Source of the DNA: Flavobacteriales bacterium
GTDB lineage: Bacteria; Bacteroidota; Bacteroidia; Flavobacteriales_F; PHOS-HE28
Direction: 5' to 3'
Length of the DNA: 64,000 nucleotides
Assembly (NCBI GenBank): GCA_016718655.1
Contig: JADKCV010000021.1
Coordinates: forward strand, 1 to 64,000
The notes under the pieces are model-generated. The model saw only the letters and a program-made list of their open reading frames with translations, was not told the origin of the DNA and did not search any database. Below are positions 1 through 12,619 of this stretch, in pieces. Both the position numbers and the translations under genes were made by a program. Within the stretch, counting starts at the first letter, position 1; each line of letters starts with the position of its first letter.

Positions 1-167
1 CAGAACGGATCTTCCAGTACAATCCCTCAACTGACCTCACCTCCGGTTGTGCGGCAGTGAGCGTGTTCGTTCGATGGGCGCTCACAGTGTGTAGGTCATG
101 GATGCAAGTGTAGTTCACTAGTTCACGAAAGCTGTTCCGCGAGCTTTGGCAGAACAACCGCTGGCTG

Positions 168-562
168 TTGCGTCCGTCTGCGCGCAATGCTTTACTTTTC
201 TGCGACGCATGCCCCCACACCGACCTCTCCCAACTCGACCGCCTCTACAAAGGCGACCGCACCCGCATGGCCCGCTGGGTGGGCATCTACTTGGAAGAGA
301 CCCCCGGTCAGTTGCAGCGCCTGGTGGCCTGCGTGGAGCGCGCGGAACTGGAAGGGCTGCTGGCCATCGTCCACGACCTGAAGCCCACCATGCACTACCT
401 GAGGCGCGCAACGGATGCAGGAGCTGCTGGTGCGGTTGGCGCAGGAAGGCCCGGACAGCAGGCGTTGCAGCCTGTGGACCGGTTCTTCAGGAGCTGATGG
501 AGGAAGCCCGGTCGGTGTCGTTGGAGTTGCAGCAGCATTTCCAAGAGGAATTGAGTTCGTAG
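168..562 (+). pseudogene. Hpt-domain phosphotransfer protein, frame broken
   Basis: A histidine phosphotransfer (Hpt) domain read across three frames. The first frame gives the helical stretch DLSQLDRLYKGD...YLEETPGQLQRLV and the phospho-acceptor motif HDLKPTMHYL; the histidine sits in an HxLKP context, as in other Bacteroidota Hpt domains. Near 403 the reading continues in the next frame (MQELLVRLAQ), and near 470 in the third (QELMEEARS...QQHFQEEL), ending in TAG at 560-562. About 110-130 residues in total, the usual size of a lone Hpt domain. The start is uncertain (TTG at 168 or a later codon). It lies directly upstream of a response regulator and a hybrid kinase ending in a receiver, so it is the expected carrier between the two. 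The frame breaks may be sequencing errors, because the residues on either side are well kept. Confidence 0.55.
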
Positions 563-566
563 CAGA

Positions 567-584
567 ACTGGTGGAAATACCGGG
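567..584. promoter_or_regulatory. Inverted-repeat operator candidate, copy 1
   Basis: ACTGGTG-GAAA-TACCGGG: 7-base half-sites around a 4-base spacer, flanked by AGA on the left and TGCC on the right. It is 33 bases upstream of the response-regulator ATG at 617 and overlaps nothing but the end of the Hpt gene. It matches, half-site for half-site, the copies at 5044-5061 and 5793-5810. Likely an autoregulatory site for the LuxR-type regulator; binding is inferred only. Confidence 0.45.
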
Positions 585-616
585 TGCCAGCGCCAAACAC
601 AGCACGACCTTTCGCC

Positions 617-1260
617 ATGATCCGCCTCGCCCTCGCCGATGACCAGGTCCTCTTCCGGAAAGGACTGGCCATGCTCTTGCAGGACATGGCCGATGCGCAA
701 GTGGTGCTGGAGTGCGCGAACGGCGAAGAACTGCTGAAGGCGCTGGCGCATACGCCGGTGGACATCGTGCTGCTGGACCTGCAGATGCCTGTGCTCGACG
801 GCATCGCCACCACCAAGCGCATCAAGCAGGACTTCCCACAGGTGAAGGTGATCATCCTCAGCACGCACGACGAGGAAGCCATGATCGCGCAATTGATGGA
901 GCTGGGCGCCAACGGCTACATGCTGAAGACCGCTGAGCCCGACGAGATCGATATCGCCATCCGCTCCGTGGCCGCGAACGGCTTCTACTTCAGCGAGCTG
1001 GTGAGCCGCGTGATGCTGCACGGCCTAGTGAAGAAGAAGCAGGTGAAGCCCATCTTCAACGAGATCGATCCGCTCAGCGAACGCGAGCTCGACGTGTTGC
1101 GCGGCATCTGCCAGGAACTCACCACGGCGGAGATCGCGGCGAAGCTCTTCGTCAGTCCGCGTACGGTGGATTTCCACCGCAACAACCTGCTGCTGAAGAC
1201 CGGTGCGAAGAACGCCGCAGGCCTGGTCGTGTACGCCATCACCAAAGGCCACTTCGCACC

Positions 1261-1264
<4 letters not shown>
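617..1264 (+). CDS. NarL/FixJ-family response regulator (REC + LuxR HTH)
   Basis: A 215-residue two-domain regulator. The N-terminal receiver (about 1-120) has the acidic pair D8-D9, the phosphorylation site D54 in LLDLQMP and the conserved lysine in YMLKT. The C-terminal LuxR-type HTH (about 145-205) reads LSERELDVLRGI...AAKLFVSPRTVDFHRNNLLLKTG. I chose ATG 617, which begins the receiver beta-strand MIRLALADDQ; an upstream in-frame ATG at 584 would add 11 unrelated residues. Its stop overlaps the GTG start of the hybrid kinase by four bases, so the two are translationally coupled. Expected role: cytoplasmic DNA-binding output of the phosphorelay formed with the neighbouring kinase and Hpt protein. 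The inverted repeat at 567-584 just upstream suggests it controls its own gene. Confidence 0.9.
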
Positions 1265-4951
<3,687 letters not shown>

Positions 4952-4980
4952 TGCGCTCATCGCCACAGCGACCATCCTCC

Positions 4981-5012
4981 CATCGGCAGCAAGCATTCCA
5001 TTTTCTGCGATC
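4981..5012 (+). repeat. Upstream element, copy A of a duplicated intergenic block
   Basis: CATCGG-CAGCAAGC-TTCCATTTTCTG-GATC is repeated with few changes at 5683-5712. Each copy is followed by TGATCATC-type repeats and then by the 18-base inverted repeat, so the two promoter regions appear to be duplicates of one another. Confidence 0.5.
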
Positions 5013-5043
5013 CTCTGATCATCTCATCATCTCGATCGAAAGA

Positions 5044-5061
5044 ACCGGTACTTCTACCGGT
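5044..5061. promoter_or_regulatory. Inverted-repeat operator candidate, copy 2 (perfect)
   Basis: ACCGGTA-CTTC-TACCGGT is a perfect 7-4-7 inverted repeat with flanks AGA and GATGG, 47 bases upstream of the ATG at 5109. It is the best copy of the motif shared with 567-584 and 5793-5810. LuxR-type regulators commonly bind 7-base inverted half-sites; that this one does is inference. Confidence 0.5.
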
Positions 5062-5108
5062 GATGGGCGGCGTTCACCTCTGGATCATCAACCAACCTCA
5101 CCACCACC

Positions 5109-5581
5109 ATGAAGAACGTGCATCCGTTCCCTCTCCACATTCGCCTTGTGCGCCATGCTCATGCTGCTTTGCGTTGAACCTTCAAGCGCAGGACGAAGCC
5201 AAGACCACCACCGGTAGTGTCTGGACCGTGCGCATGGTACACACCGAAGCCATGTCCAAGCAGGAATACCTCAACCAATTGACCACTTACTACATCCCGC
5301 AGATGGAAGCGGCCAAAGCCCAAGGCCTCATCCTCAATTACCGCATCCTCAGCGGTACCTACAGCGGCGTGGACGATTTCGACGTGATGCTGATGGTGGA
5401 GTTCCCCAACTTGGCTGCCCTGGATCCCGATCCCGCACGTGAAGCGAAGTGGAAGGCCATTACCGACACGCTCAACGAGAAGCTTGGCGGCGCGGATAAG
5501 GTCAAGGCCTTTCGCTCCGACATCAACGACCTGCGCATCTTCCACGGCGAGAAGCTCATGCGCACCGTGCTGCTTAAGTAG
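5109..5581 (+). CDS. Small secreted protein, possible dimeric alpha/beta-barrel fold (frame broken in signal peptide)
   Basis: The mature part (about 130 residues) reads without break from near 5190 to TAA 5579-5581: VWTVRMVHTEAMSKQEYL..., DFDVMLMVEFPNLAAL, LRIFHGEKLMRTVLLK. The beta-alpha-beta layout resembles the ferredoxin-like dimeric barrels of small stress or monooxygenase-like proteins, but I recognise no family. The signal peptide seems split over three frames: start MKNV at 5109, hydrophobic core LCAMLMLLC in a second frame, and the cleavage-like LQAQDE in a third. An unbroken alternative start at 5060 gives a poor N-terminus. The gene follows the phosphorelay, carries the operator-like repeat 47 bases upstream and is closed by a hairpin at 5612-5637, so it looks like a single-gene target of the relay. 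Confidence 0.55.
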
Positions 5582-5611
5582 CCACAACGATACCCGGCAC
5601 ACCCGTGCCAC

Positions 5612-5637
5612 CACGAAGGGCCGCAAGGCCCTTTGTG
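5612..5637 (+). terminator. Rho-independent-type hairpin
   Basis: CACGAAGGGCC, loop GCAA, then GGCCCTTTGTG: an 11-base stem with one G-T pair, placed 30 bases after the stop of the small secreted-protein gene. Confidence 0.6.
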
Positions 5638-5682
5638 CGTTCATTGCCACAAGCGCGGGAACAGCGGAGATCGTGCGCATTC

Positions 5683-5712
5683 CATCGGAAGCAGGCGTTC
5701 CATTTTCTGATC
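5683..5712 (+). repeat. Upstream element, copy B of a duplicated intergenic block
   Basis: CATCGG-AAGCAGGC-TTCCATTTTCTG-ATC, matching copy A at 4981-5012 at most positions, upstream of the giant secreted-protein gene. Confidence 0.5.
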
Positions 5713-5740
5713 CCGCGAGCGGCAGCGAAGTGATCTTCAT

Positions 5741-5772
5741 CTCATCTTCTGATCATCTCATCTTCTGATCAT
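5741..5772 (+). repeat. Tandem 16-base repeat, two copies
   Basis: CTCATCTTCTGATCAT occurs twice, head to tail, at 5741-5756 and 5757-5772. A degenerate single copy lies at about 5011-5030 in the paralogous intergenic block. It may have expanded by slippage. Confidence 0.6.
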
Positions 5773-5792
5773 CTGATCCTCAGATCGCCAGA

Positions 5793-5810
5793 ACCGGTAT
5801 TTCTACCAGT
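5793..5810. promoter_or_regulatory. Inverted-repeat operator candidate, copy 3
   Basis: ACCGGTA-TTTC-TACCAGT, one mismatch from a perfect inverted repeat, flanked by AGA and TGCC. It lies 58 bases upstream of the giant T9SS gene's ATG at 5869. The right flank TTGCCC is close to the GTGCC of copy 1. Confidence 0.45.
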
Positions 5811-5868
5811 TGCCCGGCGAAGCGGGTAGGGGACATTTGACTCCATCCTCGGACCAACTCCTCCCGCT

Positions 5869-8800
5869 ATGAAAAACGTTCTACTCCGACTCTACGCGCT
5901 GGCCTTGCTGCTGGGTGTTCTCACCTTCAGCGCATCCGCCCAATCCAACCAGATCGGTACACAGCCCTTCAACGACGGTTCTTCCCTGACCATCTTCGGC
6001 AATGTGGGTCCCGCCTGCGGATCAACAACTACCGGTTCACCATCGCGAACACTTCCGCACCCTGGGGCAGTGACTACGGGCCGGTGAGCAGCTACTACTC
6101 GTTGCCGGCGGGAAGAGGGCAGCAGACCTTCGAGATGAACATCATCTATACGGGTTACAACGAGCCGTCCCCAACTACCAGGTCTTCGTGGATGGGCAGT
6201 TCTGTGCGGGCTGCACGGCCACGCTCATCAGCCACTCACCCCTCTTCGGCGGCGGCTCGGCCGATCGGATCTCCGTCACCCACCAGGCCGGCGATGCGTG
6301 GAGCGAACCGAACAACGGCATCCGCGAGATCGGCCTGCGCTACCGCGAAGGCAATACAGCGCTCTTCGATGTGCGCTTCAAGGTGGTCTTCGTGGGCGCT
6401 GTCATCACCGACGCGCTCGGTTACTACGATGCACCCGCGTTGCCGCTCTACATCCTCCGTGATCCGCCCGGTGGCGACAGCTATGGCAAGTTCGCGCAGA
6501 GCACCAGTGCCTGCATGGGTGATGTCCAACTCGGTCTCCACCAGTGAAGAGGCGAACGCGTGGTTCAAGGCGCGCTTGGGCGTGGAAGGGTCCTTTGGCC
6601 TGGGCGTGGAGGTGGAATACGAGATCTTCGTGGAAGCCGGCGTGGCCCTCACGGCCTCGCAGTCCGAAACTTCCACCTTCGAGTACGAGACCTGTGTGGA
6701 GGCCACCTCGGAATACAAGACACCCACCAGCGGCACACCCGACGACCTGTTCATCCTGTCCGGCATCCGGTATGCCTATGGCGTGGGAAGGCGATCACGC
6801 GCAACACCTGCGGCGAAGTGGTGAAGGACGCTTACCTGGCATCCGTTCCCGTGCAGGTGAACAACAGTTACACGTGGACGGAGAGCTACATCCGCAGTAT
6901 AGTGATCCCCGACCTGGAGGAATACATCGGCACGCTCACCGCGGGTTCCATCATTCGCAACAAGGCCGAGGAACAGCTCAGCGTGTGGTACCAGACCCTG
7001 GCGATGAACGACTCCATCAAAGCCAACGCGCCCTTCGTCATCAACCGGCAGATCAACGGGGGGAACAGTGGCTTCGACTATTCCATCACCCGCACCACGT
7101 CCGAAGTGCGCGCCATCGACTACAAGGTGAGCTTGGAAGCGGGGCTCAGCCTGGAGTTCGGGGTGAAGATCGGTGGCTCCGGCGTGTCGGGTGGTGGTTC
7201 ATTGAAGATGCGCACCGAGTATGGAAGTACGCAGAACGCTTCCAACGTGAACACCAACACCATGGCTTATCACCTGGAGGACAGCGACGTGTACGACGCA
7301 TACTCCATCGATGTGAAAGCCGATAACGTCTTCGGTACCTACGTGTTCACGCTGGATTCGGCCAACAGCCGCACCAGTTGTCGCTACGATGGTGGCTTCC
7401 AGATCGATCAGCCCGTGCTTTCCGTGGGCACACCGGGCAACACCACCATGACCATTACCGAAGCGCCCATCGGCTCCACGGTCACGTTCCCGCTCATCGC
7501 CTGCAACAACAGCGACACCAGCCGCACCTACCACCTCAAGATCAACTCCATTTCCAACGCTGAAGGTGGTGGCCATTGGGAGGCCTTCGGCGATGATCCG
7601 GGCGAGACCGATCAGGGTATCCAGCTCAACTTCCTCGGTAACCAGTGCGTTTCGGCACCCCTCTACCTCACCCAACCCAATCCCGGCGCGCTCAATTTCA
7701 GCAACGTCACCTTCTATCTCTACTCCCTGTGCGATGAGGAGTACCCGCCCTTCATCCGTTCCTATATCACTCTCTCCGCCTATTACGGCGAAGGGAACGT
7801 CGGCTCGTTCTGCACGCCGGTAAGCACCACGGGCACCGCAGAAGGCAGCTTCATCGACGGGGTGCAACTGGGCGCCATCAACAACACCGGCACCGGCGGC
7901 AGTGCAGGGCCCACCTACACCAACTACAGCGCGCAGTTCAGCACGGCCCTTTCACGCGACGAACTCACGGGCATGAACATCACCACTGGTGCCAAGGTCG
8001 GCGATCGCTACTCGGCATGGATCGACTTCGATCGCAACGGCAGCTTCGCGCTGGCCGAGAAGATCGGGGAGTTCATCAACGACGCCCCCGGAGAGGTGCG
8101 CACCCTATTCTTCATCGTACCGGCCGACGCCGCACTGGGCACGGCACGCCTGCGGGTGCGCGTGGCCGGCACCGCCGATGGGGGACCGCTTCCGCTGGAC
8201 CCGTGCTTCAACTACGCGCAGGGTGAAACGGAGGACTACAATGTGGTCATCGACGCCAATACCCCGCAGGACTGCCTGGGCGTGAACAACGGCCTCGCGC
8301 TGCCCGGTATGGCTTGCGATGATGGCAACGCCAGCACCGGCAACGACACCTGGAACGCCAACTGCGACTGCATCGGCGTACCCGTCGATTGCGTTGGCGT
8401 GCCCGGCGGCACCACCGTGGCCGGTTCGCCCTGCGACGATGGCAACCCCAACACCGTGGGCGATGTGTACACGGTCAACTGCCAGTGCCTCGGCGTGCAG
8501 TACGACTGCCCTCGGTGTGGCGGGCGGTACCGCGCCGCCCGGCACCGCGTGCGACGATGGTAACGCCGACACCGGAGCTGATGCGTACAACTTCAACTGC
8601 CAATGCCTCGGCCTGCCCATCGATTGTGCCGGTGTGATCGGTGGCACCACCGTGCCCGGTACGCCGTGCGATGATGGCAACCCCCTCAGCGGCGGCGACC
8701 AGTTCAACAGCAACTGCCAATGCGCGGGCACCTTCGCGGTGGATTGCACCGGTGTGCCCGATGGCACCGCCCAACCCGGCAGCCCCTGCGATGACAATGA

Positions 8801-10097
8801 CCCCAACACCGGCAACGACGTGTACAACCCCAGCTGCCTCTGCGCCGGCCTACCCTACGATTGTGCCGGAACGCCCGGTGGTAGCGCCCTGCCCGGTGCA
8901 CCCTGCGACGATGGCAACCCCTCCAGCACGGAAGATGCCTACAACGCCAACTGCCAGTGCGTGGGCATCCTGCCGTTGGATTGCGCCGGTGTGCCCGGTG
9001 GCACGGCCCAACCCAGCACCTCCTGCAACGATGGCAACCCCGCCACCGACAACGATGTCTACAACGCCTTCTGCGAATGCATCGGTCAGCTGATCGATTG
9101 CAACGGCGTGGTGGGCGGCACCGCACTGCCCGGCTTCCCCTGCGATGACGAGGATGCCACCACCGGCAACGATGTGCTCGATGGTGCCTGCATTTGTGCA
9201 GGTCTGCCCTTCGATTGCACCGGCACACCCGGCGGCCCCAACACCGTGGGCACCGCCTGCGATGATGGCAACACCGCCACCAGCAACGATGTGTACACCG
9301 CCAGCTGCGTCTGCGCCGGCGTGCTCACCAACGATTGCGAAGGCGTGGCCGGCGGCAGCGCACAGCCCGGCACGCCCTGCGATGACGGCGATGCAAACAC
9401 CGGCAACGATGTCTACTCCGCCGCTTGCGATTGCGCCGGACAGCTGATCGATTGCACCGGCACCGTCGGCGGCAACGCCTTGCCCGGCACGCCCTGCGAT
9501 GATGGGCTCGCCTGCACCGTGAACGATGTGCGCGGCACCGACTGTGCCTGCAGTGGCACCACGCTCACCATCGGCACCGTCACCGGCCCCAGCTCCGTGG
9601 TGGGCCTCAGCAGCAACGCCTACATCGTAACGCCCGTGGCCAACGCCACCAGCTACACCTGGGCCCTGCCCAACGGATGGACCACCAACGACAACAGCGC
9701 CTTCGCCCTCGTGGCCGAAGCCGCCAACACCGCGGGTCCTGTGCAGCTCTGTGTCACTGCCACCGTGGGTGGCTGCGAACTCACCAGCTGCATCACCGTG
9801 AACGTGGACTTCAACACCGGCCTGGCCCCCGAAGCCACCACGGGTAGCGAGGCGTGGTTCACCGTGCAACCCAACCCTTCAAGCGGAGTGTTCCAACTCG
9901 TGCCAACCCGATCGGATGGTTCACCCATCAATATGACCGTGCATGACGGGATCGGCCGCGTTATGAAGGCGCCTTTCATGCTCTCTGGCAGTGGCATGGT
10001 CTTCCTTGATCTGAATGATGTGCCCAGTGGCTCATACTACCTGATCGCCACCCGGGATGGCAGCCAAGAGGTGATGAAACTGATGGTGCAGCATTGA
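5869..10097 (+). CDS. Giant secreted T9SS protein: novel N-terminal region, GEVED domain, 11 cysteine repeats, sorting domain (five frame breaks)
   Basis: About 1,400 residues once the frames are joined. Signal peptide MKNVLLRLYALALLLGV...SASAQ; then a roughly 650-residue region rich in beta-strands that I do not recognise (ANAWFKARLGVEGSFGLG..., SGVSGGGSLKMRTEYG). A GEVED domain follows at about codons 7845-8255 (SAWIDFDRNGSFALAEKIG, ending GETEDYNVVID), then 11 four-cysteine repeats (8270-9560). A PKD-like stretch (TSYTWALPNGW) and a C-terminal T9SS sorting domain (VQPNPSSGVFQLV ... SGSYYLIATRDG ... KLMVQH) close it. Reading frame shifts occur near 6025, 6170, 6525, 6785 and 8507. Expected at the cell surface or released, exported by the Sec pathway and T9SS; adhesion or matrix binding is a guess. 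An operator-like repeat lies 58 bases upstream, and a strong hairpin follows the stop. Confidence 0.75.
8270..9560 (+). repeat. 11 tandem cysteine-rich coding repeats of about 39 codons
   Basis: Eleven in-gene repeats of roughly 117 bases each encode D-C-x-G-x-x-G-G, then G-x-x-C-D-D-G-N, then N-D-x-Y-N and C-x-C-x-G, giving four cysteines per unit with near-constant spacing. Copy 3 contains the frame break near 8507. Units differ enough (for example CNDGNPAT, CDDEDATT, CDDNDPNT) to show old expansion under constraint. The Asp/Asn-rich loops and paired cysteines suggest small disulfide- or calcium-stabilised modules. Confidence 0.85.
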
Positions 10098-10102
10098 GGA
10101 GA

Positions 10103-10134
10103 AAGGGGCCGGTCGTAGGAGTGACCGGCCCCTT
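10103..10134 (+). terminator. Strong hairpin terminator
   Basis: A 12-base perfect stem (AAGGGGCCGGTC / GACCGGCCCCTT) with an 8-base loop, beginning six bases after the stop of the giant secreted-protein gene. Confidence 0.8.
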
Positions 10135-10176
10135 AAATTGAAAAGGTCCGCCTTACAAACCTGTTTTGAATTGATC

Positions 10177-10590
10177 ATGCATCCACCCATCGCCCTCATA
10201 CTGGTTTGCGGGTTATGGTTCACTGGGTCCGCCGCCATGGCCCAGCATGACCTGATTGCTGGTGCGACATCCGTGTACATCATTGCGGAGATCGAGGTAC
10301 ACGACAAGGAGCGGTACGAGGAATATCGCAAGCAAGTGGCACCACTAATCGATCGTCACAATGGCCGATACCTTGTTCGTTCCGGTGCTGCCACGTTCGG
10401 GAATGATCCCGCAATACCGATCGCGAGTCCCGAGGGGAACTGGCTTCCGGACAGGATCATCGTCATCGAGTTCCCATCGCGCACACATCTCGAACGGTTC
10501 GTCGCTGACCCTGCGTACAAGACCGTGGCGTCGATCCGACAGGCTGCGGCGACAACGCGTACCATAGTCGTGGACGGATTAGAGCCATAA
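10177..10590 (+). CDS. Secreted DUF1330-family protein
   Basis: About 137 residues. Signal peptide MHPPIALILVCGLWF...AAMAQ, then a DUF1330-type alpha/beta-barrel domain: YIIAEIEVHDKERYEEYRKQV, HNGRYLVRSGAA, RIIVIEFPSRTHLERFVADPAY. The family is usually cytoplasmic and about 95 residues long, so the export signal is less common. Function is unknown; such folds form dimers that bind or modify small molecules. An ATG at 10138 is in frame, but it lies too close to the terminator stem and adds charged residues before the signal peptide, so I prefer 10177. It stands alone between the hairpin at 10103-10134 and the decayed DUF418 gene. Confidence 0.75.
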   Translation: MHPPIALILVCGLWFTGSAAMAQHDLIAGATSVYIIAEIEVHDKERYEEYRKQVAPLIDRHNGRYLVRSGAATFGNDPAIPIASPEGNWLPDRIIVIEFPSRTHLERFVADPAYKTVASIRQAAATTRTIVVDGLEP

Positions 10591-10649
10591 TGCCTGACAA
10601 GGGCAAGTGAGAGATAGGACCAATCGAATCACAACCCCGGCCGCCTACG

Positions 10650-11828
10650 CCATTTTTCCAGCCATTGAACGCACCACCCTTCTCGATGCCCCTGCGCGGC
10701 ATCGCCCTTTTCGGTGTGGTGTGGAGCAACTACGTCTTCTTTCCACTTGGGTCTTCTTCTCGCCGGAAGAGCATGAAGCCCTACCTGGCACTGCTTGGGA
10801 TATCACTCTCGGTCCCTCCCACGACGTCCTGATCGACGGCGAGTTCGACTCGAACTTCTCGCTGCTATTCGGGATCTACTTCGGCTTCTTTCTGGACAAG
10901 GGTGCATCCGGACATTCGCGGTTCCTGCGTCGCATCTGATCTTAATAATGATCGGTGGGTTGCACCTGCGCTTCCTGTGGGCAGGTGATATCCTTACCCT
11001 GTATGCGACCCTGAGCCTTCTGCTCCCATTGTTCCGGGTCGTGGGCGATCGTGCATTCCTGATCATAGCCTCGGTGCTTGTGTTGTCGCCCATAGCAGTG
11101 GACGCTTCTCGGGTGCTCACCGATGATGGGTTCTACCCCACGTCGGCGCTCACCGAGGCACTAGCCGCTGATGACGCAACACATGGCAGCCTATGGCAGG
11201 TCCTGCGGGGTGTGCTTGCAGGCGTTCGGGCGGAGTTCACCGACGGATGCGAGCGTTCTTGGCTATTCCGCATCTGGGTCATCGTGGACAGCAACCGCGC
11301 ACAGAAGGTCCTCGCACTTTTCCTCATTGGTCTCCGGGTCGCGCGGCGAAAGCTCCTCATCGACCCAGCGGAACACCGCTATCTGTTCAGGCGCGACATG
11401 TTCGCTGGCGTCGCTATCGGCCTGGCTTTCTGTGTGCTGAATTGGTAGGTCATCCGATGGCTGCCGCCCCTCCCTGAAGCGCTGGGCTTTATGCACTACG
11501 CACTGGGCCTGGTGCCACTAGTATTGGCCTATGCCTCCGGGTTCGCACTCCTATGTACCCATCCGTATTGGAACTAGCATCTGCTGGTGCTCGCACCGAT
11601 GGGCCGAATGCCAATCAACAACTTCCTCATGCAGACCGTGCTCGACATCCTCGTCTGCTACGACATCGGTCCGGTCTCGGCGGGAAAGTGGGCATGGTGG
11701 GCTACGAAAGCATCGCGCTCCCCTTGTTCTCCAAACAAGTGGCCTGGAGCCATTGGTGTCTGGGCGATTCCATTTCGGCCCGATGGAATGGCTTTAGCAT
11801 TCGCTTACCTATGGATGATCGAAGGTGA
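10650..11828 (+). pseudogene. Decayed DUF418 (YeiB-like) membrane protein
   Basis: DUF418 hallmarks are scattered over all three frames: PLRGIALFGVVWSNYVFF (from about 10690), FSLLFGIYFGFFLDKG (near 10855), MIGGLHLRFLWAGDILTLYA (near 10950), LAPMGRMPINNFLMQT (near 11590), QVAWSHW (near 11735) and HFGPMEWL (near 11775). Besides several frame shifts there are two in-frame TAG codons, at 11446-11448 and 11575-11577, inside otherwise readable sequence. Point stops plus indels argue for real decay, unlike the kinase upstream. Intact relatives are about 380-400-residue polytopic membrane proteins thought to transport small molecules; the true limits here are approximate. Confidence 0.7.
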
Positions 11829-11903
11829 TGTGGAAACACGAGGGCCGTCTGGACGACCTACTCGTGTTCGTTCCAATGGCCTCCGGACGATGCCATATGA
11901 TTA

Positions 11904-12119
11904 CTACAGCCTATGGATCAGCATGGTCACCGCCTGAGCGCTCAAGTTCAAACGCGCCATGATCCTGCCCAGCAGTTGCTGCTCTTCACCTACCACATAC
12001 AACAGGTCGCTGTCCGAAAGGGATGCATGCATGTTGCGCAACAGGAACTTCTTGTGGCCCCAGGTGCCTGGTGCAATGACCAACGGGACCGCCCCGGGAG
12101 CGTTCGAGGTGTGTTCCAT
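11904..12119 (-). CDS. Small CsbD-like stress protein
   Basis: 71 residues, starting at the ATG at 12119 (MEHTSNAPG). The pattern W-x-x-K-K-x-L followed by LSDSDLLYVVGEEQQLLGRI and a C-terminal basic-hydrophobic helix is the layout of Bacteroidota CsbD-like general-stress proteins, which are small and helical. A longer open frame runs upstream to 12356, but its first 79 residues look random and cover the cold-shock leader. The N-terminus is longer and less charged than usual, so the family match is tentative. It is convergent with the DUF418 remnant and divergent from the cold-shock gene. Confidence 0.5.
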   Translation of the reverse strand: MEHTSNAPGAVPLVIAPGTWGHKKFLLRNMHASLSDSDLLYVVGEEQQLLGRIMARLNLSAQAVTMLIHRL

Positions 12120-12271
12120 GATCCAAGAGCAGTGATGGGTGTGGGGTGTAAGGTACGTGCGTATGGTCACCCCGAGAGGATCATGGTCGGTAGTAGGAGT
12201 AAGCAGGCCGATGGGCTCGATCAGTCCCTGTTTATTTAGCGTTGATCGTCGGGGCCGAGTACAAACAGACC

Positions 12272-12279
12272 TACCTTGC
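12272..12279 (+). promoter_or_regulatory. Candidate -7 box of the cold-shock gene
   Basis: TACCTTGC resembles the Bacteroidota -7 consensus TAnnTTTG. It lies 70 bases before the ATG at 12350, leaving a leader of about 65 bases, as expected for cold-shock mRNAs. Confidence 0.35.
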
Positions 12280-12349
12280 ACCCGATACCCCGGCGCTTTG
12301 TCGGGTCCTACAAGCCCCAGCGGAAGCCGGGGCGTAATACGGTGAGTAC

Positions 12350-12541
12350 ATGTCAAGTGGTAAAGTGAAGTTCTTCAACACGGAGAAAGGTTTTGGTTTC
12401 ATCACCCCGGATGAGGGTGGAAAGGACATCTTCGTGCACAAGACCGGAACGCGGGATGCGCTGTACGAAGGTGACAGCGTCAGCTTCGATGTGGAGCAGT
12501 CCCCCAAGGGTCTGAACGCAGTGAACGTGCGCAAGGCCTAA
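12350..12541 (+). CDS. Cold-shock protein (CspA family)
   Basis: 63 residues forming one S1-like OB fold. RNP1 is KGFGFITP and RNP2 DIFVHKTG, with the family-typical start GKVKFFN and end SPKGLNAVNV. It is slightly shorter than E. coli CspA (70 residues), as is common in Bacteroidota. Its role is to bind single-stranded RNA and DNA and melt RNA structure in cold or on growth changes. It is monocistronic: a possible -7 box lies at 12272 and a hairpin at 12567-12596 closes it. The leader of about 65 bases may carry temperature-dependent structure, which I did not model. Confidence 0.95.
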   Translation: MSSGKVKFFNTEKGFGFITPDEGGKDIFVHKTGTRDALYEGDSVSFDVEQSPKGLNAVNVRKA

Positions 12542-12566
12542 GGCCTTTCCAACGACCGATACGTGC

Positions 12567-12596
12567 AAAGCCCTGTCCCTTGCGGGACGGGGCTTT
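12567..12596. terminator. Hairpin between convergent genes
   Basis: AAAGCCCTGTCCC, loop TTGC, then GGGACGGGGCTTT: a 13-base stem with one wobble. It lies between the stop of the cold-shock gene and the stop (12620) of the opposing secreted-protein gene, and so could serve both. Confidence 0.75.
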
Positions 12597-12619
12597 GTCG
12601 TTCTTGTTCCTGTGCTCGC

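Noticed and set aside
8270..9560. Tandem repeat of 117 bases considered as a CRISPR or minisatellite
   Set aside because: Units are much too long and varied for CRISPR repeats, there are no spacers, and the reading frame encodes regular four-cysteine modules.
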